Positions 36,710-44,546 of a stretch of 64,000 nucleotides of DNA are shown one piece after another; positions within the stretch are counted from its first letter, which is position 1, and the number at the start of each line of letters is the position of its first letter. The notes under the pieces were generated by a model. It saw only the letters and a program-made list of their open reading frames with translations, did no database searches and was not told the origin of the DNA. The position numbers were made by a program, and so were the translations under genes. The stretch is from Lentzea albida (lineage in GTDB: Bacteria > Actinomycetota > Actinomycetes > Mycobacteriales > Pseudonocardiaceae), in assembly GCF_900111005.1 (NCBI RefSeq), contig NZ_FOFV01000001.1, forward strand, positions 558,001 through 622,000, given 5' to 3'.

Positions 36710-37423
36710 CTAAGCCGCAGGAAGAAGCGTGGTGACGTCGCGGTACGCGAAACCGAGCTTGCGGTACAGGGCGATGGCCGGAGCGTTGTAGTTCTCCACG
36801 AAGAGCGCGCACGTGCCGTACAGCGTCAGCAGCGAAGACGTGACGAACTGGCACACGCGCTGACCCAGGCCCTGGCCCGTGTGGGACGGGTGGACGGCCA
36901 CGCCCATCATGAAACCGACGTCGGCGGACGACCAGGCCTCGGCCGCGGTGGCCACCAGCTCACCGCCCACGTGCACGCCCGCCCAGCGGCAGACGCCCTT
37001 CTCACCCGGCCACGCCCAGGAGTCCGGGTTGGCCTCGTGCAGCAACGCCTCCACGCCGTCCGGTGCCCCCAGCCAGCAGGCCTCGGTGGGCAGGTCCAAC
37101 GTGCCCGAGCGGTCCATCCAGCCGAAGGGCTTGTCCTCGACCCACGGGGTCGGCATGACGGACATGACGTCCAGCGCCAGCGGGCGTTCCATCAACGGCC
37201 GCAGCTCCACACCGCGACCGTGGGCCGCGAGGAGGGACGCGACACCCTCCGCCGGTCCGGCGAGGACCAGCCGGCGGCGCCGGGTCAGCACGGGGGCGTG
37301 CACGGCCACGGCGCCGTTGTGCTCCCAGGCGGCACCGCCCGACGACAACGCCTGGGCAGCCCAGCGGACCAACGGGTCGTCACTGGCGTCCTGGACGTCG
37401 GCGGTGGTGCGTAAGCGGCGCAC
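36710..37423 (-). CDS. GNAT-family acetyltransferase, last gene of the FtsK operon
   Basis: 237 residues. An N-terminal region (1-125) without clear homology precedes a GNAT domain with VGFMMGVAVHPSHTGQGLGQRVCQFV (motif A, acetyl-CoA pyrophosphate binding) and FVENYNAPAIALYRKLGFAYRD (motif B). The GTG at 37423 directly follows the stop of the upstream gene (zero gap), so it is part of the FtsK-centred operon. The substrate is unknown; modification of a partner protein of the cluster is a possibility, not evidence. Confidence 0.88.
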   Translation of the reverse strand: MRRLRTTADVQDASDDPLVRWAAQALSSGGAAWEHNGAVAVHAPVLTRRRRLVLAGPAEGVASLLAAHGRGVELRPLMERPLALDVMSVMPTPWVEDKPFGWMDRSGTLDLPTEACWLGAPDGVEALLHEANPDSWAWPGEKGVCRWAGVHVGGELVATAAEAWSSADVGFMMGVAVHPSHTGQGLGQRVCQFVTSSLLTLYGTCALFVENYNAPAIALYRKLGFAYRDVTTLLPAA

Positions 37424-37867
37424 TCAGTCCTTCTGCTTGCGGCGCAACAGGGTCCGCTTCGCCAGCGCGTCTTCCAGGCCCTGGTACGCGAGGTCCATCG
37501 CCCGGTTGTACTCGCCCTGGGGACGCGGCGGGACGGACTCGTCGGGGCGCGGCGGCGTGGTCATCTGCAGCCAGCGCTCGTTCCAGAGCTGCTCGACCGC
37601 GGCCTCCCAGTGCAGCGCGGCGCCCATCCGCACGACCCGCTCGCGATCGCGCACCTCGGCGATCTCGTGCTGGGTCGCCGCGATCCGCTGTGCGAGTTCG
37701 GCGCACCGCACCTCGTCCAGCTTGCGCTGGCGAGCAGCCGCGTCCGCGGCGATGGCGATGATCTCCTTGTAGCGCTCGACCGCGGAGATCGCCGGCACCT
37801 CGATCACCTCCCCGCTCTGGCGCTGTGACGGGACCGGGTCGAACATCGTGGTCATCATCGGGTTCAT
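37424..37867 (-). CDS. Coiled-coil protein of the FtsK operon
   Basis: 147 residues, not recognised. Residues about 28-80 form a long charged helix (AVERYKEIIAIAADAAARQRKL, RIAATQHEIAEVRDRERVV) likely to be coiled coil. A Pro-rich linker (TTPPRPDESVPPRPQ) and a basic C-terminal helix (DALAKRTLLRRKQKD) follow. There is no signal peptide or membrane segment. I chose the ATG at 37867 (AGGAG upstream), which overlaps the ftsK-like stop by one base; a GTG one codon earlier is possible. Tight coupling suggests that it is a structural or adaptor partner of the ATPase. Confidence 0.8.
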   Translation of the reverse strand: MNPMMTTMFDPVPSQRQSGEVIEVPAISAVERYKEIIAIAADAAARQRKLDEVRCAELAQRIAATQHEIAEVRDRERVVRMGAALHWEAAVEQLWNERWLQMTTPPRPDESVPPRPQGEYNRAMDLAYQGLEDALAKRTLLRRKQKD

Positions 37868-40683
37868 CACGCTTCTCCTGTGTCGAACGGGATGATCACT
37901 TGCGGTCGCGAGTGCTCGAACCGGTCGAAGAACAGGCCTCGCCGTGGTCGCGGCGACCACGCCATCACCTGCTCCGGCCCGAGCGACAGCAGTTCCTTGC
38001 CCTGGACGTCGAACGCCACCCAGGCGCCGATGTCGTCGTAGACGCCGGGCGGCAGGCTCGCCTTGAGCCTCGTCACCCCGCGCCACCAGCCCAGCACGTG
38101 CGTGCGGTTCTCCGGGCCGTGCTTCAGCACCGTCCGCAGACTGTCCACGCCGGACGTCCGCGTCACCGGATCCTTCTGCTCCAGCAACGTCTGCGCGGCG
38201 TCGACGCCGTACAGCACCAGGTAGTGCGGCTTCAGCGGTGCGTCGGCCTGGCCCGTGTTGATCGCCTGCAGCTCGGCGGCGGTCCTGGCCAGCACGTCCT
38301 TGATCTCGTTCATGCCGATCACCGAGGCGTCGTGCCCGTCGGAGTTCAGGCGCTTCATCAGGTGCAGCGCCGAGGGCATCGCCTCTTCCACCAGGCAGGC
38401 CAGCGTGAACACCGCCTCGTGCGGGTGGTGCTGCCTGCCCAGTGACGCGGCCGCTCCGCCGAGCACGGCGGCCGCGTCCTGGACCACGGAACCGATCACC
38501 GCGATGTTGCGGCCCGGCGTGCGGGCGAACCGCACCCGTGCCGCGCTGCCCGCGACGTCGATCACCTGCCCGAGAAGCACGGTAGGCGATGCCTCGCCGG
38601 GCCGCAGAACGGAGAAGTCCGGGACGGCGTCGATCAGGGGGATCTTGCTGCCGTCGAACAGGCTCGGTGCCTGTCCGGGTTCGCGGCGCCACAGCTCCGT
38701 CTGCAGGAAGTCCATGGTGCCCTTGGACGTCGAGTCCGGGATGCGGCAGATCTCGTTGCCGGGCTTCACACCCGACTCGTGGTTGATCACCGCGTGCCAG
38801 CGCGGGAGCTCCACCGCGGCGTCGTTCTGCGGCTCGGCCAGCACCCGGCGGGCCTTGGGCAGCGCGATGCGGACGGTGAACTGCTCGAAGATCGCCGACT
38901 TGCCCCAGAAACCCTCGATGCCCGAGACGTCCTGCGACGACAGCACGAGGTGGATGCCCTGCGAACGACCGCGGCGCGCCACGTCCTCCAGCAGCTGCGT
39001 GGCGGCGGCGGTGACCTGGTCGCGTTCGCCGAAGAGGTACTGGAACTCGTCGATCACCGCGACGATCCGCGGCCAGCGGCCGGACGGGTCCTCGGCGCGC
39101 AGGTCCTGCAGCTTGGTGACCTCGTGCTGCTTGGCCGCGTCCGCACGGCGGCGCATCTCGTCCGACAGGTACCGCAGCAGCGCCACGCCGAACTCGCGAT
39201 CGGTGTTGACGTTCACGCCGACCAGGCGCGCGTGCGGCAGCCACGACGGGTCCTTGCGGCCCGGCGCGAACTGAGCGAACGACACGCCTTCCTTGAAGTC
39301 CAGCAGGTACAGCTCCAGCTCGTCCGGCGAGTACCGCGCGCACAACGAACCGAGCATCGCGTAGAGGAAGTTCGTCTTGCCCGAACCCGAGGGACCGCCG
39401 ATCAACGCGTGCGGCGAGGTGTCGCCGAGCTGCACGCAGACCTGTTCACCGTCGTCGAACCCCACGGGCGCGATGACCCCGGCGGACGAGTTCTCCGTCC
39501 ACGGCCGGTCCGGCAGCAGGTCGCCGAACGTGCCCATGCGCGACCGCCGTTCCTCGCGCTTCTCCGCGATGGCGGCGCAGGCGCGCGGCACCAGGGTGCG
39601 CGGCAGGGCGGGGTCCAGCGTGACCGTCACGTCCTTGCCGGTCATCGTGCAGGTCGCGGAACCACCGCTGCGCAACGACACCGTCTCGACCGGCGAGTTG
39701 ATCGTGATCGGGATGTCCACGATGAACAGCTGCACGCCGCACGCCAAACCGTTGCGCGCCACGCGTTGCAGCTGCTGCTGGTGTTCTTCCTTCAACGCCT
39801 TGCGGTTGCCGAACAGCACGGCGATCCGCCACGGCTCGGTGCGCCGGCCCTCACCGCTGACCGACCGCACCGTCAGGTGGCCGTCGACCAGGACCTTGGT
39901 GTGCACCTGGCGGATGTGCTCGGACAGCTCGTCGAGCAGCTCGTGCAGCCGCGCCGGGTCGTGCACCGTCAGCAGGTTCGCCCGCGTCAGCGGGTAGAGG
40001 CCGGGCAACGACCCGGTGAGCTGGCCGACGTCCCACACGTGCACGTGCACGAGCCCCGGCTGGAAGTGCGACAGCACCCGCAGCAACAGCGTCTCCACGA
40101 GCGTGTCCGCGAGCTGTCGGGTGTCCGAAGTGGACGAGATGTGCAGGTGCGCCTGGTCCAGCAGCGGCACCGCGACGGGGAACGGGGCGGCCTCCGGCGC
40201 CGACGTCACCACGCCGGTGCCGATCCGCCACAGCTCCGGCACGCCCTCGCTGCCGTCGTGCGTGCCGGGATCACCCAGCCACGACTCGTGCGGCCACGAA
40301 GCCGGCCCGGCGGCGACCGAGTTCACCAGTTCGGTGATCTGGTCGGGGCCGGAGGACGTCCACTCGTGGAACGACTGCCGCCAGTCGTACTCGATCTGGT
40401 CGAGCCGCTCCTTGAACTGCGCCATCGAGAGCGGTGCCTGGCGCGGGTTCTTCGTGCGCTTCTCGTCGACCGTGAGGAACGCCGTCACGTCCCTCAGCGC
40501 GGGGTCCTGCAACGCCTTGTCGACGCCCATGCCGCGCACGGTGAACTCGAACATGTCCTTGGCGTGCTCGGTGGCGAGCGCCCGGTGCTCGCGCGCCACG
40601 GAGCCCAGCGCGGCCGAAACGGCGCGCTGGAACTCCAAGAAGGCGTTCTCGATCCTCGCCCGCCGGTCGTCGCGCCTGCTCAT
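37867..40683 (-). CDS. Soluble FtsK/SpoIIIE-type ATPase
   Basis: 938 residues without membrane segments. The N-terminal region (1-390) is mixed helical. The first FtsK/SpoIIIE P-loop domain (about 400-660) is intact: Walker A GGPSGSGKTN at about 430, LYLLDFKEGVSF, and Walker B IVAVIDEFQYLF at about 541-552. A second, degenerate P-loop domain (about 700-930) has IGSVVQDAAAVL where GxxGxGKT should be. One active plus one decayed motor domain recalls EccC of type VII systems, but EccC has membrane helices. The ATG at 40683 has GGAG upstream and overlaps the preceding stop (TGATG). It is probably a hexameric protein or DNA pump. Confidence 0.9.
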   Translation of the reverse strand: MSRRDDRRARIENAFLEFQRAVSAALGSVAREHRALATEHAKDMFEFTVRGMGVDKALQDPALRDVTAFLTVDEKRTKNPRQAPLSMAQFKERLDQIEYDWRQSFHEWTSSGPDQITELVNSVAAGPASWPHESWLGDPGTHDGSEGVPELWRIGTGVVTSAPEAAPFPVAVPLLDQAHLHISSTSDTRQLADTLVETLLLRVLSHFQPGLVHVHVWDVGQLTGSLPGLYPLTRANLLTVHDPARLHELLDELSEHIRQVHTKVLVDGHLTVRSVSGEGRRTEPWRIAVLFGNRKALKEEHQQQLQRVARNGLACGVQLFIVDIPITINSPVETVSLRSGGSATCTMTGKDVTVTLDPALPRTLVPRACAAIAEKREERRSRMGTFGDLLPDRPWTENSSAGVIAPVGFDDGEQVCVQLGDTSPHALIGGPSGSGKTNFLYAMLGSLCARYSPDELELYLLDFKEGVSFAQFAPGRKDPSWLPHARLVGVNVNTDREFGVALLRYLSDEMRRRADAAKQHEVTKLQDLRAEDPSGRWPRIVAVIDEFQYLFGERDQVTAAATQLLEDVARRGRSQGIHLVLSSQDVSGIEGFWGKSAIFEQFTVRIALPKARRVLAEPQNDAAVELPRWHAVINHESGVKPGNEICRIPDSTSKGTMDFLQTELWRREPGQAPSLFDGSKIPLIDAVPDFSVLRPGEASPTVLLGQVIDVAGSAARVRFARTPGRNIAVIGSVVQDAAAVLGGAAASLGRQHHPHEAVFTLACLVEEAMPSALHLMKRLNSDGHDASVIGMNEIKDVLARTAAELQAINTGQADAPLKPHYLVLYGVDAAQTLLEQKDPVTRTSGVDSLRTVLKHGPENRTHVLGWWRGVTRLKASLPPGVYDDIGAWVAFDVQGKELLSLGPEQVMAWSPRPRRGLFFDRFEHSRPQVIIPFDTGEA

Positions 40684-40934
40684 CACAGCTCCACGGTGAG
40701 TTGTTGTATGCGCTCCAGGGTTCCCACCATCAGCTCCAGCTGATCGGGGAATCTTTCCTTCGCGCGCACGAACTCCGGTGGAAGCAGCGACTCGTGGTGG
40801 TTCTCGCTCGACTCGGCGAGGATGGCGACCGCCTCGTCGAGGCCCTCCTGCGCTGATCGCACGTTGCGGTACGACTCACGCAGGATCTCGCTCGCCTGCT
40901 CGAGCGCGGCACGAACCTCGCCGATGGACGCCAT
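40683..40934 (-). CDS. Small helical protein B of the FtsK operon
   Basis: 83 residues, all-helical (MASIGEVRAALEQASEILRE then QEGLDEAVAILAESSENHHESLLPP). Its start closely resembles that of the next upstream gene product (MASIEEVRAAIAQA), so the two are paralogues from a tandem duplication. Size and helical hairpin shape recall ESAT-6/WXG100 proteins, but no WXG motif is present. The ATG at 40934 overlaps the preceding stop by one base. Confidence 0.82.
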   Translation of the reverse strand: MASIGEVRAALEQASEILRESYRNVRSAQEGLDEAVAILAESSENHHESLLPPEFVRAKERFPDQLELMVGTLERIQQLTVEL

Positions 40935-41194
40935 CAAAGCCTGCTGTTGATGCCCTCGGCCCCGGAGATGCCGGCGCCGAGGTAGTTCTGCAGCTCGCTC
41001 ACGCCGGACACGACCTGGGCGAACTGCGCGTTCGTCGTCTCGACGTCCGCCTGCACGGAGCCCTGCGTGACCGATGTCAGCAGCTGCTGCGCGTCCTCGG
41101 CGAGCTCAGCCGCCTGCTGGAGGGCCGACTGGCTTTGCGCAGCCTTGTCGATCGCCTGGGCAATTGCGGCACGGACCTCTTCGATGCTGGCCAT
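40934..41194 (-). CDS. Small helical protein A of the FtsK operon
   Basis: 86 residues: MASIEEVRAAIAQAIDKAAQ, then long Ala/Gln-rich helices (SALQQAAELAEDAQQLL) and a Gly-containing tail (GAGISGAEGINSRL). It is paralogous to the downstream 83-residue protein. It is the first gene of the operon; the in-frame extension beyond the ATG (to 41380) has low coding character and no family resemblance. Proteins of this kind recur beside FtsK-type ATPases in Pseudonocardiaceae as far as I recall, but I know of no assigned function. Confidence 0.82.
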   Translation of the reverse strand: MASIEEVRAAIAQAIDKAAQSQSALQQAAELAEDAQQLLTSVTQGSVQADVETTNAQFAQVVSGVSELQNYLGAGISGAEGINSRL

Positions 41195-41435
41195 GTCGGC
41201 TCCCGAACCCTCCGGAACACAAGATGGTCTGACGACCACCCCTGGTAGAGATTGTGCCCAGATTTTCACAGTTGAGAGCGAAGATCGGCTAACCGGGTGG
41301 ATGCCTGAATTCGCTCGAACGGGCCTTGATTTAATGATCAGTTGAGCGCGCGGCTGGCCCCTCGTCCACGGGTGTAGCAACTCTCACACCGACGCCTACA
41401 GCCTGTCGTGGATTCACGCCTACCGGCCGGGTGAA
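41195..41435 (-). other. 241-bp upstream region of the FtsK operon
   Basis: No gene. This stretch is visibly more AT-rich than its surroundings (for example CTTGATTTAATGATCAGTTGAG near 41330), as expected for a promoter region serving the minus-strand operon. TGATCA at 41334 is palindromic. I could not assign -35/-10 boxes with confidence. Confidence 0.45.
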
Positions 41436-41867
41436 TCAAGACGGTCTGCTGGGTGAGTTGTCACGCGGAGTGCCTGCACCGAAAGGGTCATCTCCTGCCC
41501 ACGCCTCGACCAGGACCCGTTCGGCACCCGGCACGAGGCCGCTGATCAACTCGGGTTCGTCCAGGACTGTCCACGCCGTCGGCGGCTCGCACGCCACCCT
41601 CGGCGTCGGAAAGCCGTCACCCAGTCCGCGCACGAAGGTGCGAACGGCCCGCGCCAGCGCCGCCGAGACGTTGTGGGTGGCCTTCTCCGTGCTCGGCCGC
41701 GTGATCACGACCGCCCAGCAGCCGGGCTCCTCGTCGGAGCAGTCACGGGCGTCCACGATCTGGGCACCGGCACGCTGCAGGAGCGCGTCGCACGCGGCAC
41801 GCGCCTGGGGCTCGTTCGCCGCCTCGACCACCACGGTGATCAGCAGCACGAGATCGTCTTGTTCCAT
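41436..41867 (-). CDS. Hypothetical protein, 143 residues
   Basis: Not recognised. The N-terminal half looks like an alpha/beta ferredoxin-like domain (MEQDDLVLLITVVVEAANEP, ARAACDALLQRAGAQIVDARD, CWAVVITRPSTEKATHNV). The C-terminal half has a Trp-containing strand and an acidic EDPELISGL-like segment. It has no signal or membrane segment. The ATG at 41867 begins a good coding frame; 16 bp separate it from the stop of the hydrolase-like gene upstream, suggesting one transcript with the lipoprotein gene. Confidence 0.7.
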   Translation of the reverse strand: MEQDDLVLLITVVVEAANEPQARAACDALLQRAGAQIVDARDCSDEEPGCWAVVITRPSTEKATHNVSAALARAVRTFVRGLGDGFPTPRVACEPPTAWTVLDEPELISGLVPGAERVLVEAWAGDDPFGAGTPRDNSPSRPS

Positions 41868-41883
41868 GACAGCAGAGATGGTG

Positions 41884-42252
41884 TCAGACGACACGGCGCG
41901 CGAACTCCAGCACCTGGGTGACAACCTCTCCGTCGGTCAGCAGGCCCGGCACGACGTGCTCCTCGAACCTGGACCCGCGGATCCGGTCCGTGCCCGCCCG
42001 CGTGTCCGCGGTCGGCACCATCTCGTCGCCCGACCCGTGTAGCCGCAACGTCGGCGGCTCGTCGTCCCACATGCCGGGCACCGGCGAGACGAGGACGAGC
42101 GCGGCGAGCCCGGAACGCGTTCGCGCGCAACGGACTGCGGCGGCAGCACCGGCGAAGTGTCCGATCAGGACGACCGGCAGCCCGGCGGTCTCCACAGCCT
42201 CCGCGATGCGCTCGCCGTGCGGGAGCACGGCGAGCCACCGGGGTCCGGGCAC
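41884..42252 (-). CDS. Truncated alpha/beta-hydrolase-like protein lacking the nucleophile
   Basis: 122 residues. It matches the central part of RBBP9/YdeN-like or small alpha/beta hydrolases: VVLIGHFAGAAAAVRCAR corresponds to the nucleophile elbow GHSxGA, but the Ser is Phe (TTC). LVLVSPVPGMW and LRLHGSGDEMVP (acid region) and a final FEEHVVPGLLTDGEVVTQVLEF (His region) follow. Compared with about 180 residues in the family, the N-terminal strands are missing. It is probably non-catalytic or decaying. The GTG directly follows the stop of the lipoprotein gene. Confidence 0.72.
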   Translation of the reverse strand: MPGPRWLAVLPHGERIAEAVETAGLPVVLIGHFAGAAAAVRCARTRSGLAALVLVSPVPGMWDDEPPTLRLHGSGDEMVPTADTRAGTDRIRGSRFEEHVVPGLLTDGEVVTQVLEFARRVV

Positions 42253-42849
42253 CTACGAAGCGTAGAAGGCGCTGATCTCGATCCGGCCGCCGGAACACAC
42301 GGGCCCGAAGGTCCACGGCACGCTCAGCGGCGCCGTCTCGTTCGGCGGGATCGCGGCCACCTTCGACGGCTCGGGCTGGCACGAGCCCTCCACCGGTTCG
42401 CTGCCCGCGGGCACGACGCTCCAGTGCAGGTTCGCCGATGCCTTGGCGCCCGGTGCGAGCGTCACGGCGGCGGGGCCGGGATCGGCCTTGCGCTCCAGTT
42501 TGGTCGGTATCGCGCCGGAGCCGTTCTGCAGCTGGAAACCGCTGTAGCCGTTCAACGTGCACGGCGCCCCGCCGCTGTTCGTCACCACGAACTTGCCGTA
42601 CCTGTTGCCCGCGCCGGCGTCCGTGGGGGTGACCTCGCCCTTGAGCACCGCCGAGTCGCAGCGCTTCACCCCGTCGGCCGGGGCGGCGAGGTCGTCCGAC
42701 TTCGGAGCGGACGACGTGGACGAAGCGGTCGACGAGGGCGTCGACGGGGCCGTCGGCAGCGTTTGCGACGCGTTGTCCGGCGTTCTCGTCCCGCAAGCCG
42801 TAACGGAAGCGAGCACCAGCAGTCCGCAAGCGATCAACCGTCGAGTCAT
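42253..42849 (-). CDS. DUF4232-type secreted lipoprotein
   Basis: 198 residues. Signal peptide MTRRLIACGLLVLASVTAC with lipobox VTAC, then a Ser/Thr/Pro-rich linker (TLPTAPSTPSSTASSTSSAP). The beta-sandwich domain contains CTLNGYSGFQLQ, VTLAPGAKASANLHWS and two pairs of cysteines, in the DUF4232 pattern of actinobacterial exported proteins. Function is unknown. The ATG at 42849 has AGGAGG six bases upstream. It heads a three-gene run with the hydrolase-like and the 143-residue gene. Confidence 0.88.
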   Translation of the reverse strand: MTRRLIACGLLVLASVTACGTRTPDNASQTLPTAPSTPSSTASSTSSAPKSDDLAAPADGVKRCDSAVLKGEVTPTDAGAGNRYGKFVVTNSGGAPCTLNGYSGFQLQNGSGAIPTKLERKADPGPAAVTLAPGAKASANLHWSVVPAGSEPVEGSCQPEPSKVAAIPPNETAPLSVPWTFGPVCSGGRIEISAFYAS

Positions 42850-42914
42850 GGGTGCACCTCCTACCACCGAGGATGTTCCCAACTGACGAGTCGCTCATGC
42901 ACCGTGCCGGAAAT

Positions 42915-43976
42915 TCACCGTATCTGGTGGACGTCCCATCCGTCCGGAAGCTCGGCCATGCCCTCGAGCGCCGCGGTCCAGATGTAGGTCCAGGCGATCC
43001 GGCCGTCGGGCAGCACGACGCGCACGCGGCGGTAGTCGCCGCCCTCGTACTCGTCGAGCAGCGGCAGGGCGTCCTCGGGGGAGCGGAGCCGCAGCACGAA
43101 GCCCGGCACGCCGAGTCCGGCGCCGGGACGCAGCGCGGGGTAACCCAGGCCCGTGTCGAACAACGTGCCGGGCAGGTGGGTCTCCTCGGACTCCACGACG
43201 TGCGGCTCCATCAGGTGCCAAGCGCTTGCGCCCGGCTGGAGCGTGCCGTAGACGAACAGCAGCTCGGGCCAGTCGTCCGCGGACGGCTCACCGTGGACCT
43301 CGGTCACGTCCAGTCCATCGCTCATCGCAGGCCTCTCGCCCAGCACCCGAGCGCCTCGCTGCGAGACGTCCGCGCACCGGACCATGCGGCCGTTGAAGAG
43401 CACGGGCATCCGCTTCTTGGACCCCGCCGTGTACGCCAGAACGCTGTCGATGACGCCACCGTTGTAGAGCACCACACGACCCGTGTGCACGCGCACGAGC
43501 CGATAGCGCAGCCCGCGCCCCTCGCACCGGTCCAGCACGCGGAGCTGCTCAGGCGTGGCGAACCAGATGGAGTGCTCCTCGGTGACGCCGGGAGCGCCCG
43601 CGAGGGTCGCTGGCCGCTGCCCGTCGCGCATCCGCAGGCCCGCGGCCCAGACAGCAGAAAGGCCCTCGCACCGTGCGCGGAGCACGACAGCGGGGCCTTC
43701 GAGACCGAGCTCCTCGCGGAGCCAGGTGAGCTTGCTCGGATTGGCGTTGGAGCCGTAGCCGAGCACCGGCATCCGGCCCGCCAGGGGAGGCTCACCGTGG
43801 TTCGCGAGCCATTGGTCTAGATCGATGTTCTCCGGCTCAACACGCCATCCCGACTCCATCGTGAGGTCCGGTCGCACTGGCCAGCCTGTTTCGTCCACGT
43901 GAACGAAACAGTGGTCTGGACGAGTGCCCGGATAGGGCTCCGCCGGATGGCTTTCGTCGGTGAACGGTTGGGCCAT
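42915..43976 (-). CDS. Tandem gamma-glutamylcyclotransferase-fold protein
   Basis: 353 residues with two GGCT-like domains. The first (about 70-215) starts VLGYGSNANPSKLTWL and contains RVLDRCEGRGLRYRLVRV. The second (about 235-350) starts LLFVYGTLQPGASAWHL and contains LLDEYEGGDYRRVRVVLP. YGS/YGTL is the phosphate-loop-like motif of the GGCT/AIG2 fold, and the E-G...Y-R segment holds the expected catalytic Glu region. The reaction is unknown; family members cleave gamma-glutamyl amines or lyse glutathione-type amides. The ATG at 43976 is preferred to a TTG seven codons earlier. Confidence 0.85.
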   Translation of the reverse strand: MAQPFTDESHPAEPYPGTRPDHCFVHVDETGWPVRPDLTMESGWRVEPENIDLDQWLANHGEPPLAGRMPVLGYGSNANPSKLTWLREELGLEGPAVVLRARCEGLSAVWAAGLRMRDGQRPATLAGAPGVTEEHSIWFATPEQLRVLDRCEGRGLRYRLVRVHTGRVVLYNGGVIDSVLAYTAGSKKRMPVLFNGRMVRCADVSQRGARVLGERPAMSDGLDVTEVHGEPSADDWPELLFVYGTLQPGASAWHLMEPHVVESEETHLPGTLFDTGLGYPALRPGAGLGVPGFVLRLRSPEDALPLLDEYEGGDYRRVRVVLPDGRIAWTYIWTAALEGMAELPDGWDVHQIR

Positions 43977-44127
43977 TGGTCCATTGTGCCAGTCCAAGGC
44001 CGTGAATGGCGCCCCCTAATCGTGACCCATCCGATCTCCGGTCCGAGATACGGGCGTCGGAGTGACCACCTTCACTGCGCAATCGGGTGACTGACCCGAT
44101 GTCTGCTCGTTTCCGCTCCGGTGGACC

Positions 44128-44472
44128 TCAGGAGATGTCATAGCGCGCCTGCGCCTGCGCGACCTCGGGCTGGTTGTCCGCGATCCACGACGCCAGCGCC
44201 ACGAGGTGCCCGGCCGCCCCCTTCCCGAGGGGTGTCAGCGAGTACTCGACGTGCGGCGGGATGACGGGGTAGACCTCCCGGTGCACGAACCCGTCCCGTT
44301 CGAGCGTCCGCAACGTCTGCGTGAGCATCTTCTCGCTGGCCGGCTCCAACTCGCGCCGCAACTCGCTGAACCGCCACGCCTCCCCGTTCGACAGCGCCTG
44401 CAGGACCAGCACGCCCCACCGGCTTGTGACGTGCTCCATGATCGCTCGCTCGGGACACATCGTGACCTGCAT
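44128..44472 (-). CDS. HxlR-family transcriptional regulator
   Basis: 114 residues of winged-helix HxlR type: CPERAIMEHVTSRWGVLVLQALSNGEAWRFSELRREL with the conserved N-terminal Cys (redox or electrophile sensing in relatives such as YodB/HypR), then SEKMLTQTLRTLERDGFVHREVYP and PPHVEYSLTPLGKG. The ATG at 44472 has GCGGAGG upstream. It is divergent from a QorB-like reductase, the same pairing as E. coli ytfH/ytfG (qorB), so it most likely controls that gene through the palindrome between them. Confidence 0.92.
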   Translation of the reverse strand: MQVTMCPERAIMEHVTSRWGVLVLQALSNGEAWRFSELRRELEPASEKMLTQTLRTLERDGFVHREVYPVIPPHVEYSLTPLGKGAAGHLVALASWIADNQPEVAQAQARYDIS

Positions 44473-44487
44473 GCTCACCTCCGCGTT

Positions 44488-44513
44488 AGTACCCCACTCT
44501 CAAGTGGGTACTT
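44488..44513. promoter_or_regulatory. Probable HxlR operator
   Basis: AGTACCCCACT and AGTGGGTACT form an inverted repeat (one extra C in the left arm) between the divergent hxlR-like and qorB-like genes. Size and position fit an HxlR dimer site. Confidence 0.65.
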
Positions 44514-44546
44514 ACGAAAGGTTAGCGCTTTCTCCACTATGGGTGC

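Noticed and set aside
40934..41380. 148-residue version of the first gene in the FtsK operon
   Set aside because: The segment upstream of 41194 is AT-richer, lacks GC-ending codon bias and is absent from the paralogous downstream gene.
41884..42252. Pseudogene call for the hydrolase-like gene
   Set aside because: The frame is intact with normal codon bias and start, so I report it as a short CDS with a missing nucleophile.
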